A stretch of 36,105 bases of DNA from a virus. The stretch spans positions 1-36,105 of IMG/VR virus record IMGVR_UViG_3300020471_000848, one strand, 5' to 3'. Shown in pieces: positions 29,334-36,105 of the stretch. The notes below the pieces were generated by a model. The model was not told where the DNA came from. It ran no database searches and saw nothing but the letters and a program-made list of their open reading frames with translations. The first letter of the stretch is position 1; each line of letters starts with the position of its first letter. The translations under genes were made by a program, and so were the position numbers.

Positions 29334-30428
29334 TTATGCGGTTGCCCGCTTTAGTTTTAGATAGTGTTGGTAGTCTGCCATGTCCCCGGACTTATCGAAT
29401 TTTGCCTTGGCCGATTGCAGAGCTTTCTTTCGTTGTGAGTTCTCCGTCCTTGGCTTGGCGGTTCCCGCTTCGGCGGATGCCACGGGAGCCTTGGGCTTGG
29501 GTTTCGGTTTACTCGTATTGACCTGGCGCGCTTGGAGTGCTTTCATCCCCTCGATCATCAAGCCGAGTGCAAAGTTGCCGTTTGGCAAATGCTCGACCAA
29601 TGGTTTGTAGAGTGGATTGCTCTTCACTTGCATGAACAATTTGTAATCCTCGCTTTCTCCATCACTAAGGAAGTCGAAGGTTTGGATTGCGTGTTGGTCA
29701 CTTTGCGTACGTTCCTCGATCCATTTCTGTCTCGCGGGTGCGTCCTTGCGGAGAACCTTACGAGCGTTTGAACGAATTCTGCGAAGATCGGCCTTGGTGT
29801 AGGTTTTGTCCCCATCCTTGGCCACGTACTCGTTCCCGTTATCGTCGTACTCAACTTCGTTCTCCAACCCTTCTTCGGCCCATTCGATGAGCGTGGTCAG
29901 GTTCTCGACTTCTTTGTTGAGTGTTTGGACGTCGTTCACGTTGTGGAGTGCATTGTCCTTCAGGAACGCAGGACTCTCGACTTGCACGGGTTCGGGCTTT
30001 GCTTGGGCTTGCGCCAGTAGCTCGGCATTCTCCTGTGCCAATGCTTTCTTCTGTGCGGTCAGATCGCCAAAGCGTTTGACTGCGCTTAGTGAAAGCGACT
30101 TTGCGAGTTCCTTGGTTTCTTCTTCAGACAAAGAATCCAGGTCCAAGTTGTATTTTGAAAGAACGGACTGCGGATCGTTGGACTCGGATTGCTCCGACTC
30201 TTCCGGTTCCTCAGTAGACTGAGTTTCCTCCAATTCTTCGGACTCTTCAGCTTCTTCAGAAGGTTCCGTTTCCTCTTCGGGTGATTCGGGTTGCTCTTCC
30301 TCCGACTGAGCTTTCAGCAAGTTTGCCGCATACTCTGCCATCGTCAGATTCCCCTCGTCAGGCGTTTCACTACCTTCAGCTTGGTCAGAGGTAGCAACTT
30401 CGGTTTCTTCGATTGATTCGACTGTCAT
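29334..30428 (-). CDS. Capsid scaffolding protein
   Basis: 364 aa from ATG 30428 (MTVESIEETEVATSDQAEGS). The open frame reaches 30485, but its first codons are the conserved promoter-like element, so the inner start is preferred. The first 80 residues are extremely acidic (PEEETEPSEEAEESEELEET). A helical middle (LAQENAELLAQAQ; LNKEVENLTTLIEWAEEGLE) and a basic C-terminus (SKPKPKPKAP; QRKKALQSAKAKF) follow, the usual scaffold layout that binds capsid subunits. It is immediately upstream of the capsid gene. Confidence 0.8.
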   Translation of the reverse strand: MTVESIEETEVATSDQAEGSETPDEGNLTMAEYAANLLKAQSEEEQPESPEEETEPSEEAEESEELEETQSTEEPEESEQSESNDPQSVLSKYNLDLDSLSEEETKELAKSLSLSAVKRFGDLTAQKKALAQENAELLAQAQAKPEPVQVESPAFLKDNALHNVNDVQTLNKEVENLTTLIEWAEEGLENEVEYDDNGNEYVAKDGDKTYTKADLRRIRSNARKVLRKDAPARQKWIEERTQSDQHAIQTFDFLSDGESEDYKLFMQVKSNPLYKPLVEHLPNGNFALGLMIEGMKALQARQVNTSKPKPKPKAPVASAEAGTAKPRTENSQRKKALQSAKAKFDKSGDMADYQHYLKLKRATA

Positions 30429-30450
30429 ATTGCTAGCGCTTTTGTCGCTG

Positions 30451-30479
30451 TTACAAATTGTAAGGCAAAATACCTTACA
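30451..30479 (-). promoter_or_regulatory. Conserved double-dyad element, copy B (upstream of scaffold)
   Basis: Minus-strand reading TGTAAGG-N7-CCTTACAATTTGTAA. It contains the half-site TTGTAA/TTACAA repeatedly and matches the copy at 34082-34110 at 25 of 29 positions. It ends 22 bp before the scaffold ATG and lies just after a terminator, as expected for a promoter that restarts transcription. CTGTAA-N17-TTTGTA could be read as -35/-10-like boxes. Confidence 0.55.
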
Positions 30480-30487
30480 GGGCAATT

Positions 30488-30532
30488 AAAAACGAAAAGC
30501 CCCCTGCGAGTTGGCGGAACTCAACAGGGGGC
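30488..30532 (-). terminator. Terminator between packaging and head genes
   Basis: On the minus strand: outer stem GCCCCCTG/CAGGGGGC-type pairing (30499-30506 with 30525-30532) and inner stem GAGTT/AACTC with a 5-nt loop, followed by TTTTCGTTTTT. It ends the operon segment 1657 to 30566 (via the junction), or attenuates it before the scaffold and capsid genes. Confidence 0.8.
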
Positions 30533-30565
30533 CACACACACATCCCCACATGTATGAATGCAAAG

Positions 30566-30805
30566 TCAGAGTCGGTAAAAGGTATCGAGTTCTTCGTCAA
30601 TCGCCTCAAGTTTTCCGCATAGCATATAGTGTCTGTTCGTACACTCGATGACCTCCTTGACTTGGAGTTGACGAATTACTTCCTCGCGCATCGATTCGCG
30701 CATCTCGATGTATTTCAAAAAATTGGGTTCACCCTTGAGAAAGCTTAATGCTTGAATCGCTTCTTCGGGATCGATTTCGTGAAAAGTCTTTTTCTTGCGG
30801 GGCAT
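30566..30805 (-). CDS. Hypothetical 79-aa helical protein
   Basis: Begins MPRKKKTFHEIDPEEAIQAL and continues as charged helices (FLKYIEMRESMREEVIRQLQ; LCGKLEAIDEELDTFYRL). Probably an all-helical small protein; perhaps an assembly or packaging cofactor because it is the last gene of the packaging segment before the terminator. No family recognised. Confidence 0.65.
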   Translation of the reverse strand: MPRKKKTFHEIDPEEAIQALSFLKGEPNFLKYIEMRESMREEVIRQLQVKEVIECTNRHYMLCGKLEAIDEELDTFYRL

Positions 30806-30806
30806 A

Positions 30807-31031
30807 TTATTTTCTTCCTTTCTTCCAACTTACTCGCTTGGGTCCGGTTTTGCGTTTGGCCACGCTTTTCTTGCATTGAGCTTTGGTTGGGCGGCAAGCT
30901 GGATAAGGCCGTTTGCTTTTTCCCTTCTTGGCTGATTTCCTGCCGCACGGTTTGCCCGTTTTGCAATCAACCCATCCGGTTGCCTTGTTTCGACCAAACC
31001 ACTTGGTCAGCCCACCCTTTGCCCGTGTCAT
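30807..31031 (-). CDS. Lys/Cys-rich small protein, 74 aa (DUF5872-like pattern)
   Basis: ATG 31031 overlaps the upstream TGA (ATGA); the open frame to 31109 is antisense-like extension. Sequence GGLTKWFGRNKATGWVDCKT and GKPCGRKSAKKGKSKRPYPA with CRPTKAQCKKSVAKRK. The pattern 'GLxkWFxxxWVDxxxxxxCGRksxxxxxRxYPxCrP' occurs in small proteins of aquatic phages and large algal viruses. Four Cys could bind zinc. Strong positive charge suggests nucleic-acid binding in the virion. Confidence 0.7.
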   Translation of the reverse strand: MTRAKGGLTKWFGRNKATGWVDCKTGKPCGRKSAKKGKSKRPYPACRPTKAQCKKSVAKRKTGPKRVSWKKGRK

Positions 31032-31183
31032 TTCTTTGCGGTTTTGTATTTCCCGCCACGCGCCTTGTAGGTCTTGGTCAACCACCCGGAAGCGTAAGCA
31101 CTTGGCCAAACCTTGTACTTGCGTTTGGCTTCTGCTTTGACTCTTGCGTAGAGTTTCTTGTTTGTCGGTACGTTCTTAGCCAT
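31028..31183 (-). CDS. Basic 51-aa protein (phage small-protein family, PSAY motif)
   Basis: Starts at 31183, directly after the TAA of the upstream gene. Contains VPTNKKLYARVKAEAKRKYK and WPSAYASGWLTKTYKARGGK; the 'vkxxakxkfxxxPSAYxsgxlvkxYkxxGGky' pattern recurs in small proteins of aquatic phages. Too short for many gene finders. Coupled to the next gene by ATGA. Function unknown; charge suggests a virion DNA-associated role. Confidence 0.65.
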   Translation of the reverse strand: MAKNVPTNKKLYARVKAEAKRKYKVWPSAYASGWLTKTYKARGGKYKTAKK

Positions 31184-31453
31184 TTAACACTTCCATCTTT
31201 TGCGAGCTTGTCTAAGCCTACTGTTTGGATTCTTTGCGGCCTTGGGGAACTTTTTCATCTGTCCTGCGGATCTAGCGCAGTATGATTTTCTTCGCTTGGC
31301 CGCCTTGCTACCCTTCTTGACTTTCCCGGTAACCGCACCCTTGAGCTTGCTACCGGGATTGTCACGACGGTATTTTGCAATGCCTTTCTTGGTCATACCC
31401 GCACCCTTCTTCGTAGGACGCTTGTGACCACCCTTGATCGTGTGTCCCTTCAT
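31184..31453 (-). CDS. Lys/Arg-rich 89-aa protein, DUF6321-like
   Basis: Sequence MKGHTIKGGHKRPTKKGAGM, TKKGIAKYRRDNPGSKLKGA, KKGSKAAKRRKSYCARSAGQ and the end RLRQARKRWKC. This matches well my recollection of DUF6321, a small basic protein found in aquatic phages and algal viruses ('GGHKRPTKKGAGLTkkGvakYRRxNPGSKLqtAVT', 'CARmsGq'). Likely a DNA-binding or capsid-interior protein; biochemical role is not known to me. Confidence 0.8.
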   Translation of the reverse strand: MKGHTIKGGHKRPTKKGAGMTKKGIAKYRRDNPGSKLKGAVTGKVKKGSKAAKRRKSYCARSAGQMKKFPKAAKNPNSRLRQARKRWKC

Positions 31454-31457
31454 GGGG

Positions 31458-31511
31458 TTACTTTCTTTTTTTGCGCTTAACGGTCTTGCGCATCATCTTA
31501 CGTCCTCTCAT
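31458..31511 (-). CDS. 17-aa polybasic peptide
   Basis: ATG 31511 overlaps the TGA of the upstream gene (ATGA) and has GGAGGAAC upstream, a strong ribosome site. The peptide MRGRKMMRKTVKRKKRK has 11 Lys/Arg out of 17 residues and the TAA is followed 4 bp later by the start of the DUF6321-like gene. It could condense DNA or bind RNA, or be a leader for the next gene. Confidence 0.5.
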   Translation of the reverse strand: MRGRKMMRKTVKRKKRK

Positions 31512-32008
31512 TGTGCGTTCCTCCAACTTACGTGGTTCATGTCAGACGGGGTGTATTTTGCATAGTACCCCTTGGTTAAAATTTTCTTTGATGCGGCACT
31601 TAGGTCTGCAAGCGGTTGAATCAAGATCATTCCGTAAACCGGAGAACCGTTACCCTCGAATTCATCCAGGTTGTCATCACTTGGATGATCGGGGTGAAAA
31701 CCTATTATCCAAATTCCCTTATGATCTTCGTTCTGCGAATCCAACCATGAATCAAAATCTTTTGCAGACATCTTGTCCCACCCCGTCCATGCAAAGACAT
31801 CCACCGAATCTTTTTCGGGCGGATTGTTTTCTTTTATACGAACCGCAAGATCCAAGTCGGGGCCGACGTGAACACGCACCTTTTCGTTTGCCCATGCTTT
31901 TTTTGCATACGGACAAGGTGGCAGACCGGAGAAGTTTTCACTTGGCTTTTCAAGCACTTCGCTTGACCACGACCTGATCTCTTCTTTGATCAGTTTCTCT
32001 GCAATCAT
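31508..32008 (-). CDS. Conserved-looking 166-aa phage protein of unknown function
   Basis: Start ATG 32008 overlaps the TGA of the portal gene (ATGA); the open frame to 32179 lies inside the portal gene. The protein has FSGLPPCPYAKKAWANEKVR, FHPDHPSDDNLDEFEGN and a C-terminal YGMILIQPLADLSAASKKIL with YYAKYTP. The CPYAK motif and the 'liQxxxdLxxASkxLxkxxYYxxYtp' ending give it a defined fold, but no enzyme class can be named. Position beside the portal suggests a structural or assembly link. Confidence 0.7.
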   Translation of the reverse strand: MIAEKLIKEEIRSWSSEVLEKPSENFSGLPPCPYAKKAWANEKVRVHVGPDLDLAVRIKENNPPEKDSVDVFAWTGWDKMSAKDFDSWLDSQNEDHKGIWIIGFHPDHPSDDNLDEFEGNGSPVYGMILIQPLADLSAASKKILTKGYYAKYTPSDMNHVSWRNAQ

Positions 32009-34077
32009 GCCGCGCTTGGGGTTTCCCCAAACTGTGTCGGGGCGGCTCCCAAGCGACCAATCGCCGCGTTCTCGCGTTGTTGAACTTGGAAGGTTCTTTG
32101 TTGAATGTAATTCTGAATACGCTCTTGCAACGCAGGATCTTCCTGTACCTTTTGAGTAACGTCGGGTTGAGCCAACCATTGCTGGAAGATTTGCAACTTC
32201 ATCTCATGCGCGTCGTTCGGACGAACGTTCGGAGGAACTCCCGCATAGATTTCCGCAATGGTTTGACGCTCTTCCTCAACTGCCTTTTGCGATGCAGTCT
32301 CCTTCGGGATCATGATGCTTTCCGCAGCACCGGGCAGGAGTTGATTGACCTGAATTTGTAGCAATCGTTCGGTATCAAGCGTACCGTTCCGGTCAAGGAC
32401 GGGGGCAAGTTCGGCAATCGCTTTGGTACGCTCCAGCATTTGAGCGGGGTCTTGCGAGGCCGCATCGAATTGGATGGAAAAGTCAAAGCGTTCGCCGGGA
32501 TTGCCCTTGTTGAACTTTTGCAAATCCTGCATACCCGTGACCCGAAAGAATTCTTGATCGGGTCCGTATTGTTGGTAAAGACTGTAAACTTGGTCAAGGA
32601 CTTGGCGAAGGTGATTGAATACCTTGTCGATCAAGAACTGTTGTTTCATCTGAGCCTCTACCGGATCAACGCCTGGTGCGTTCCTGCCCATGTAGCGGTT
32701 CACCTGCTCGATGATATATCTGCGAAGCTCGACGTTGACCGTTGAACCTCTCGGAGTATCCGCAAAACGGACTTCACCCGGAGTACGATAAGGCAGACGA
32801 ACACCCGGACCAAACCGACTTGGGGATCTACCTAGCGGATGCTCGATGGGCGGGAGCGTAGTCAAAGACTGTGCGTCGATGGCGGAGTCTACTTCCACCT
32901 TCAATGCTTGCTGATCGGGTTCGGCAATTTGCGGAATCGAACGGGTCGAATAAAGTCGCTTGGAGGTTCTCTCGTAAGTAGACACCACGAACGGGTACTT
33001 GCCGTGAGCGTAGTCCATCAACTGATGCTTGGCGAAGGAATCCGTAATACGCGGATAGAAAACCGTACAGTAAATACCGGGAACGTTGTCTTCGTCCAAA
33101 AGCCTTTGGTAAGCATAGACGATTTTGACGTATTGATCGTCGTCGTAAACGAATTGGTCTTGCTCGCGGATTTGGTAAAGCGTGTCCTCCGATTCCGCAT
33201 TACCCGCAGTATCGATCACTTGCTCGACGAAGTTCTTGTCCCATCCTTCGGAGTTGATCTTTGCCCGAATTTGTTCGGGAGTCATGTTCACCACGTGGAA
33301 GACGTAGGGTGCTTCTTGCGGGTCAATCGTGTAGTTCGGCCAAAAGACGTCCTCGTCCGGGGCCAACGCTTTTATCCTGGGGCGGCTCACGACTTCTCGC
33401 GTAACCGGAACGGTAGTCTCACCGTCTTTGCGTAGCTCGCGAAGCATTGCCCTGCCCTTGCCCTTGGAGACTCCGAATTGTTCCTTGAGTGTTTCACTCA
33501 ATTCATCATCCATCGATCCGTCTTGGATGACCTCCGCAATGGCTGGCAAAACTTGGGAAATTTCCGCAAGCTTGATCGTCTGTTGTTGTTTCAGTTCTTG
33601 TTGGTCGTACCAACAGTAAGTCACGGTCATTCCCTTTTCCAAGAGATGATTCAAAGACAATTCCATCTCAGAGTAGAACTCAGTCATCTTCGTATTGATG
33701 AGCCAACGAAGGAAGTTGCTTATTACGCTTGCACGCTCGACGTCGTTCGATTCGGTTGGTGAGGCAACGATATGTCCTCGCTTGATCGCGTTCATGACCA
33801 TAGCGACCTTGCAGTTGATTTGCTCGTCCACAAGTCGGACTTCGGCATCACTAGCGCCTTCCCACGGGAACACCTCGCCCGTCGTGCTTAACGATGCGTG
33901 TTTCTTGAAGTCATCGCTCTTTCCCGACCATTGACAATTCCTTACGTCGTAGTCGCGTTGTTTTCGGTCCAACCATTCGCCAAGGTCTGATTGCGTTTCT
34001 CGATAAGTCTGAGCCAAGTACGCGATGTCCGGTTTCTTGGAGACATACAAAAGTTCGGGATCTGCTGTGGACAACAT
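32005..34077 (-). CDS. Portal protein (head-tail connector)
   Basis: 690 aa, directly downstream of TerL. Long helical segments (AIAEVIQDGSMDDELSETLK; MKQQFLIDKVFNHLRQVLDQ), a central part with VYAYQRLLDEDNVPGIYCTV and EPDQQALKVEVDSAIDAQSL, and a Gln-rich coiled C-terminus. Size and order fit portals of short-tailed phages, forming the dodecameric DNA channel. The ATG is only about 4 bp downstream of the double-dyad element and has no Shine-Dalgarno site. Confidence 0.88.
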   Translation of the reverse strand: MLSTADPELLYVSKKPDIAYLAQTYRETQSDLGEWLDRKQRDYDVRNCQWSGKSDDFKKHASLSTTGEVFPWEGASDAEVRLVDEQINCKVAMVMNAIKRGHIVASPTESNDVERASVISNFLRWLINTKMTEFYSEMELSLNHLLEKGMTVTYCWYDQQELKQQQTIKLAEISQVLPAIAEVIQDGSMDDELSETLKEQFGVSKGKGRAMLRELRKDGETTVPVTREVVSRPRIKALAPDEDVFWPNYTIDPQEAPYVFHVVNMTPEQIRAKINSEGWDKNFVEQVIDTAGNAESEDTLYQIREQDQFVYDDDQYVKIVYAYQRLLDEDNVPGIYCTVFYPRITDSFAKHQLMDYAHGKYPFVVSTYERTSKRLYSTRSIPQIAEPDQQALKVEVDSAIDAQSLTTLPPIEHPLGRSPSRFGPGVRLPYRTPGEVRFADTPRGSTVNVELRRYIIEQVNRYMGRNAPGVDPVEAQMKQQFLIDKVFNHLRQVLDQVYSLYQQYGPDQEFFRVTGMQDLQKFNKGNPGERFDFSIQFDAASQDPAQMLERTKAIAELAPVLDRNGTLDTERLLQIQVNQLLPGAAESIMIPKETASQKAVEEERQTIAEIYAGVPPNVRPNDAHEMKLQIFQQWLAQPDVTQKVQEDPALQERIQNYIQQRTFQVQQRENAAIGRLGAAPTQFGETPSAA

Positions 34078-34081
34078 TGCG

Positions 34082-34110
34082 TTACAAATTGTAAGGCATT
34101 ACGCCTTACA
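34082..34110 (-). promoter_or_regulatory. Conserved double-dyad element, copy A (upstream of portal)
   Basis: Minus-strand reading TGTAAGGC-N5-GCCTTACAATTTGTAA: one dyad TGTAAGGC/GCCTTACA and an overlapping dyad TTACAA-T-TTGTAA. TTGTAA-N17-TTTGTA spacing is the same as in copy B at 30451-30479 (first box CTGTAA there). It occupies the 60-bp gap between TerL and portal. A phage promoter or operator is the best explanation. Confidence 0.55.
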
Positions 34111-34137
34111 AGTCAACGCAATCGTAGTTTGTCGTAG

Positions 34138-35823
34138 TCAGTAACCTCCGCCACCCGTTGCTTGGAGACTTGATTCGCTTATGTATTCCGCACCGCTCAC
34201 CATCAAGTAGCGCAAGCAGTCGATTTGGTCTTTGAAATGTTCGGCCCGACTCTGTCCCGAATACTCCATCATTGAAGTAATCAAGTTGTCGCAATGGTCG
34301 CTCACGAAGAGTTTAGGCGTATTGTCAACAGTCATGGGTTCGGTATCGTCCCAACTCAGGGCATCGTTTATTTTCGCAATACCCGCTTCGATATCCACGC
34401 CGGGTGCGGCGCGAAATACGAATCCAAGGTTGCTCATCGTGTTGATGATATTCGACTCACCCTCTTTTGTCCGTACCGTGGCCGCACCCATGCGCGGGTC
34501 AACGATTCGCTCGAATATGTCCTCCCCGTCTTCCAAGTCCTCGAAGTGATTCTTGTAATCAATATAACCCCATCCCAATGGACGCTGACCGGGACCAGGC
34601 TTACCCACGCTCTTTCCCGCGCCGTTCACGTGGGGCAAGGCCCAAGCGCCCATCGTGCTGTCAGGGAATTCGCGATATATGAATATCCTGCCGTCACGCA
34701 TGACTCCTGCCCACAAGGCAACCCAAGGTTTGCTACCGCCCGGATCGCAAATGAAGTAACGGGTGACGTCAATGGACGGGTCTTTGATGAACGGGATTTG
34801 TTCATGCTCGACCACGTTGGTCTCGCGGTTAAATTTTGGAAAGCGGCCTTGGAACGACTTGGACGGGATTCCGTACAGACGGGCAAGTTTTACTTCTTGG
34901 GGTTGCTTGGAATAAGTCCGTACCAATTCATGTCCGTCGATGAAGGGCGAGTCTTGTGTCCAAAAGTAATGTATCCTACAGTCAGGCCAATTTGCTGAGA
35001 TTTGTTCGACGGGTAATTCCCTTTGCAAGAGTTCGCTATATCGAGTCCTTACGGTTTCCGCACCCTTTAACAAACTATTGATCAAAGGTGTCCAACCTTG
35101 CAACGTTGTGAAGGTCAAAATCAAGCGTCCATGATAGTCAACCGTTCGACCAAGCAAGGTATTGAAAATACTCTCAGGAACCTCTTCGTCCATGTGGATG
35201 CAATGAGCAGACCATCCCTCGAAGATTTGCGGGTCTGCCATGTACTGACGATAATTATTGAAGTATATGGTCGAACCCCGTTCTGCGTTTGGATCGGTAG
35301 GAGGCAAGATCGCTTTGGCCGCATTGAACCCGTTCTTTTGATTGTACTGCAAACTATGATTCGCACTCTTCTTTTTTGCTCTTTTGTATCGAGCCGGAAG
35401 ATTTTGCCATATATAGCGTTGGGCATCAGCTATTGATCTTTCTTCGCTGACATGCATCGAACGGATCTCCGCTTCGGGAATGGATTGAGCAAGATGAACA
35501 AGCATACGGTTCGCAAAATAGGTTTTGCTGCTCCGATTCCCTCCCATAATCACGTGGATCTTGTCCTTGTCGAATCGTTCCATCACCCTGCGCCAACCGG
35601 GCAATGTCCATCCCCATTGGATCGGGTCTTCCTTTTCGGAACCAGGTTGATCCATTAATAGACGAGTAAGCGTTTGAGCGCGTTCGGGATCTTCTATGGT
35701 CAAGCGATCAATCTCTTCGGGACTCAACGCGCATACAAGCTCGCCCTTTTCGTACTTCAAGTCATCCGTCCAAGGAATTCCGAAGCGAGCGTCTACTTCG
35801 TCAGTATAGGTTATTTTAGGCAT
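34138..35823 (-). CDS. terL: Terminase large subunit
   Basis: 561 aa. ATPase domain: Walker A-like GGNRSSKT (94-101), Walker B CIHMDEE (208-214) and coupling motif ILTFTTLQG (235-243). Nuclease domain with RNase-H-type acids: D360 in FICDPGG, D442 in VDPRM and D532/D535 in KDQIDCLRYL. It pumps DNA into the procapsid through the portal and cuts the concatemer. It overlaps the preceding small gene by 13 bp. Confidence 0.95.
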   Translation of the reverse strand: MPKITYTDEVDARFGIPWTDDLKYEKGELVCALSPEEIDRLTIEDPERAQTLTRLLMDQPGSEKEDPIQWGWTLPGWRRVMERFDKDKIHVIMGGNRSSKTYFANRMLVHLAQSIPEAEIRSMHVSEERSIADAQRYIWQNLPARYKRAKKKSANHSLQYNQKNGFNAAKAILPPTDPNAERGSTIYFNNYRQYMADPQIFEGWSAHCIHMDEEVPESIFNTLLGRTVDYHGRLILTFTTLQGWTPLINSLLKGAETVRTRYSELLQRELPVEQISANWPDCRIHYFWTQDSPFIDGHELVRTYSKQPQEVKLARLYGIPSKSFQGRFPKFNRETNVVEHEQIPFIKDPSIDVTRYFICDPGGSKPWVALWAGVMRDGRIFIYREFPDSTMGAWALPHVNGAGKSVGKPGPGQRPLGWGYIDYKNHFEDLEDGEDIFERIVDPRMGAATVRTKEGESNIINTMSNLGFVFRAAPGVDIEAGIAKINDALSWDDTEPMTVDNTPKLFVSDHCDNLITSMMEYSGQSRAEHFKDQIDCLRYLMVSGAEYISESSLQATGGGGY

Positions 35824-36035
35824 TCAAACTTTCGATCCTCAACAAGTTTATCTAAATTTATGGCGATCATTCGATTAGACATAGCTAACTCATCCAAGCC
35901 AGCGGCTATAAGTTTAGCGGCTATGATTATAGGTTCTTTCTCCAGATCCTCCTGTTTGCAAGTAGGACATACATCCATGTACCATTCATGTGCTGTCTTT
36001 GAAGCCTGTTCCATTTGTGTTTTTGCATCTATCAT
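35811..36035 (-). CDS. Hypothetical 74-aa protein directly upstream of TerL
   Basis: ATG 36035 with AAGGAGG 9 bp upstream, overlapping the TGA of the junction-spanning gene (ATGA). Sequence MIDAKTQMEQASKTAHEWYM, one CPTC pair, then helices PIIIAAKLIAAGLDELAMS and NLDKLVEDRKFE. Its place before TerL would suit a small terminase, but it is shorter than usual and has no HTH. Function unknown. Confidence 0.6.
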   Translation of the reverse strand: MIDAKTQMEQASKTAHEWYMDVCPTCKQEDLEKEPIIIAAKLIAAGLDELAMSNRMIAINLDKLVEDRKFECLK

Positions 36036-36105
36036 AATTTGAACCTCCTTAGTTTATCCTGTTCCAACGCATAGCCCACGCCATGCCCCAAATCGGTCTT
36101 GTTCT
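36032..36105 (-). CDS. 3' part of the small protein that begins at position 148
   Basis: The last 74 bp of the window, read leftward, encode NKTDLGHGVGYALEQDKLRR then FKL and TGA, in exactly the frame required to continue the ORF that runs off position 1. The joined protein is 73 aa. Its TGA overlaps the ATG of the next gene at 36035 (ATGA), in line with the coupled genes around it. Confidence 0.7.
   Translation of the reverse strand, partial: NKTDLGHGVGYALEQDKLRRFKL

Overview
The window looks like one complete, circular genome of a small temperate tailed phage. It carries a large terminase, a portal, a scaffold, an SU10-type major capsid protein, a P22-gp4-like tail adaptor, large internal (ejection) proteins, a tyrosine integrase and a truncated tRNA-Lys that looks like an attachment site. 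No tape measure, sheath or major tail-tube gene was recognised, so a short-tailed (podovirus-like) particle is likely. Completeness is suggested by the two ends: the minus-strand gene leaving at position 1 continues in frame at position 36105 and gives one uninterrupted 73-residue ORF. Clear AAGGAG-type ribosome sites point to a host that uses Shine-Dalgarno initiation. Several small basic virion-region proteins resemble families I associate with aquatic phages, but the host itself cannot be named.

Layout. (1) From the divergent control region at about 1658-1721, a leftward minus-strand operon starts with an HTH protein (1217-1657). It runs through seven tiny genes coupled by ATGA or GTGA overlaps, crosses the end junction, and enters TerL (35823-34138), portal (34077-32005), a 166-aa protein, a 17-aa polybasic peptide and three small Lys-rich proteins. 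A terminator follows at 30488-30532. (2) The operon then restarts with scaffold, major capsid protein, a putative decoration protein, tail adaptor, LamG-domain tail protein, membrane and lysis-type proteins, tail proteins and internal virion proteins, and ends at a terminator at 14475-14504. (3) A tRNA-Lys(CUU) 5' fragment and the integrase follow. Next comes a leftward replication and recombination operon: SSB, RecE-like nuclease, RuvC-like nuclease, a sigma-region-4 protein, a possible helicase loader and a DnaB helicase, ending at 7491. (4) On the plus strand, a 176-aa protein and an HTH-HNH nuclease (1722-2853) are followed by four 21-bp iterons (3031-3114) and then an early operon of 13 predicted small proteins (3627-7312), almost all unrecognised, with an internal terminator at 5838-5873.

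How it works together (inference). The phage has a helicase, loader candidate, SSB and nucleases but no recognisable DNA polymerase, primase or RNA polymerase, so replication probably borrows the host polymerase, with the iterons as the best origin candidate. Two copies of a 29-bp double-dyad element precede portal and scaffold and are the best candidates for late-promoter or operator sites. HTH, ribbon-helix-helix and sigma-like proteins are available to read such sites. No endolysin was recognised, although a holin and spanin-like membrane cluster is present.
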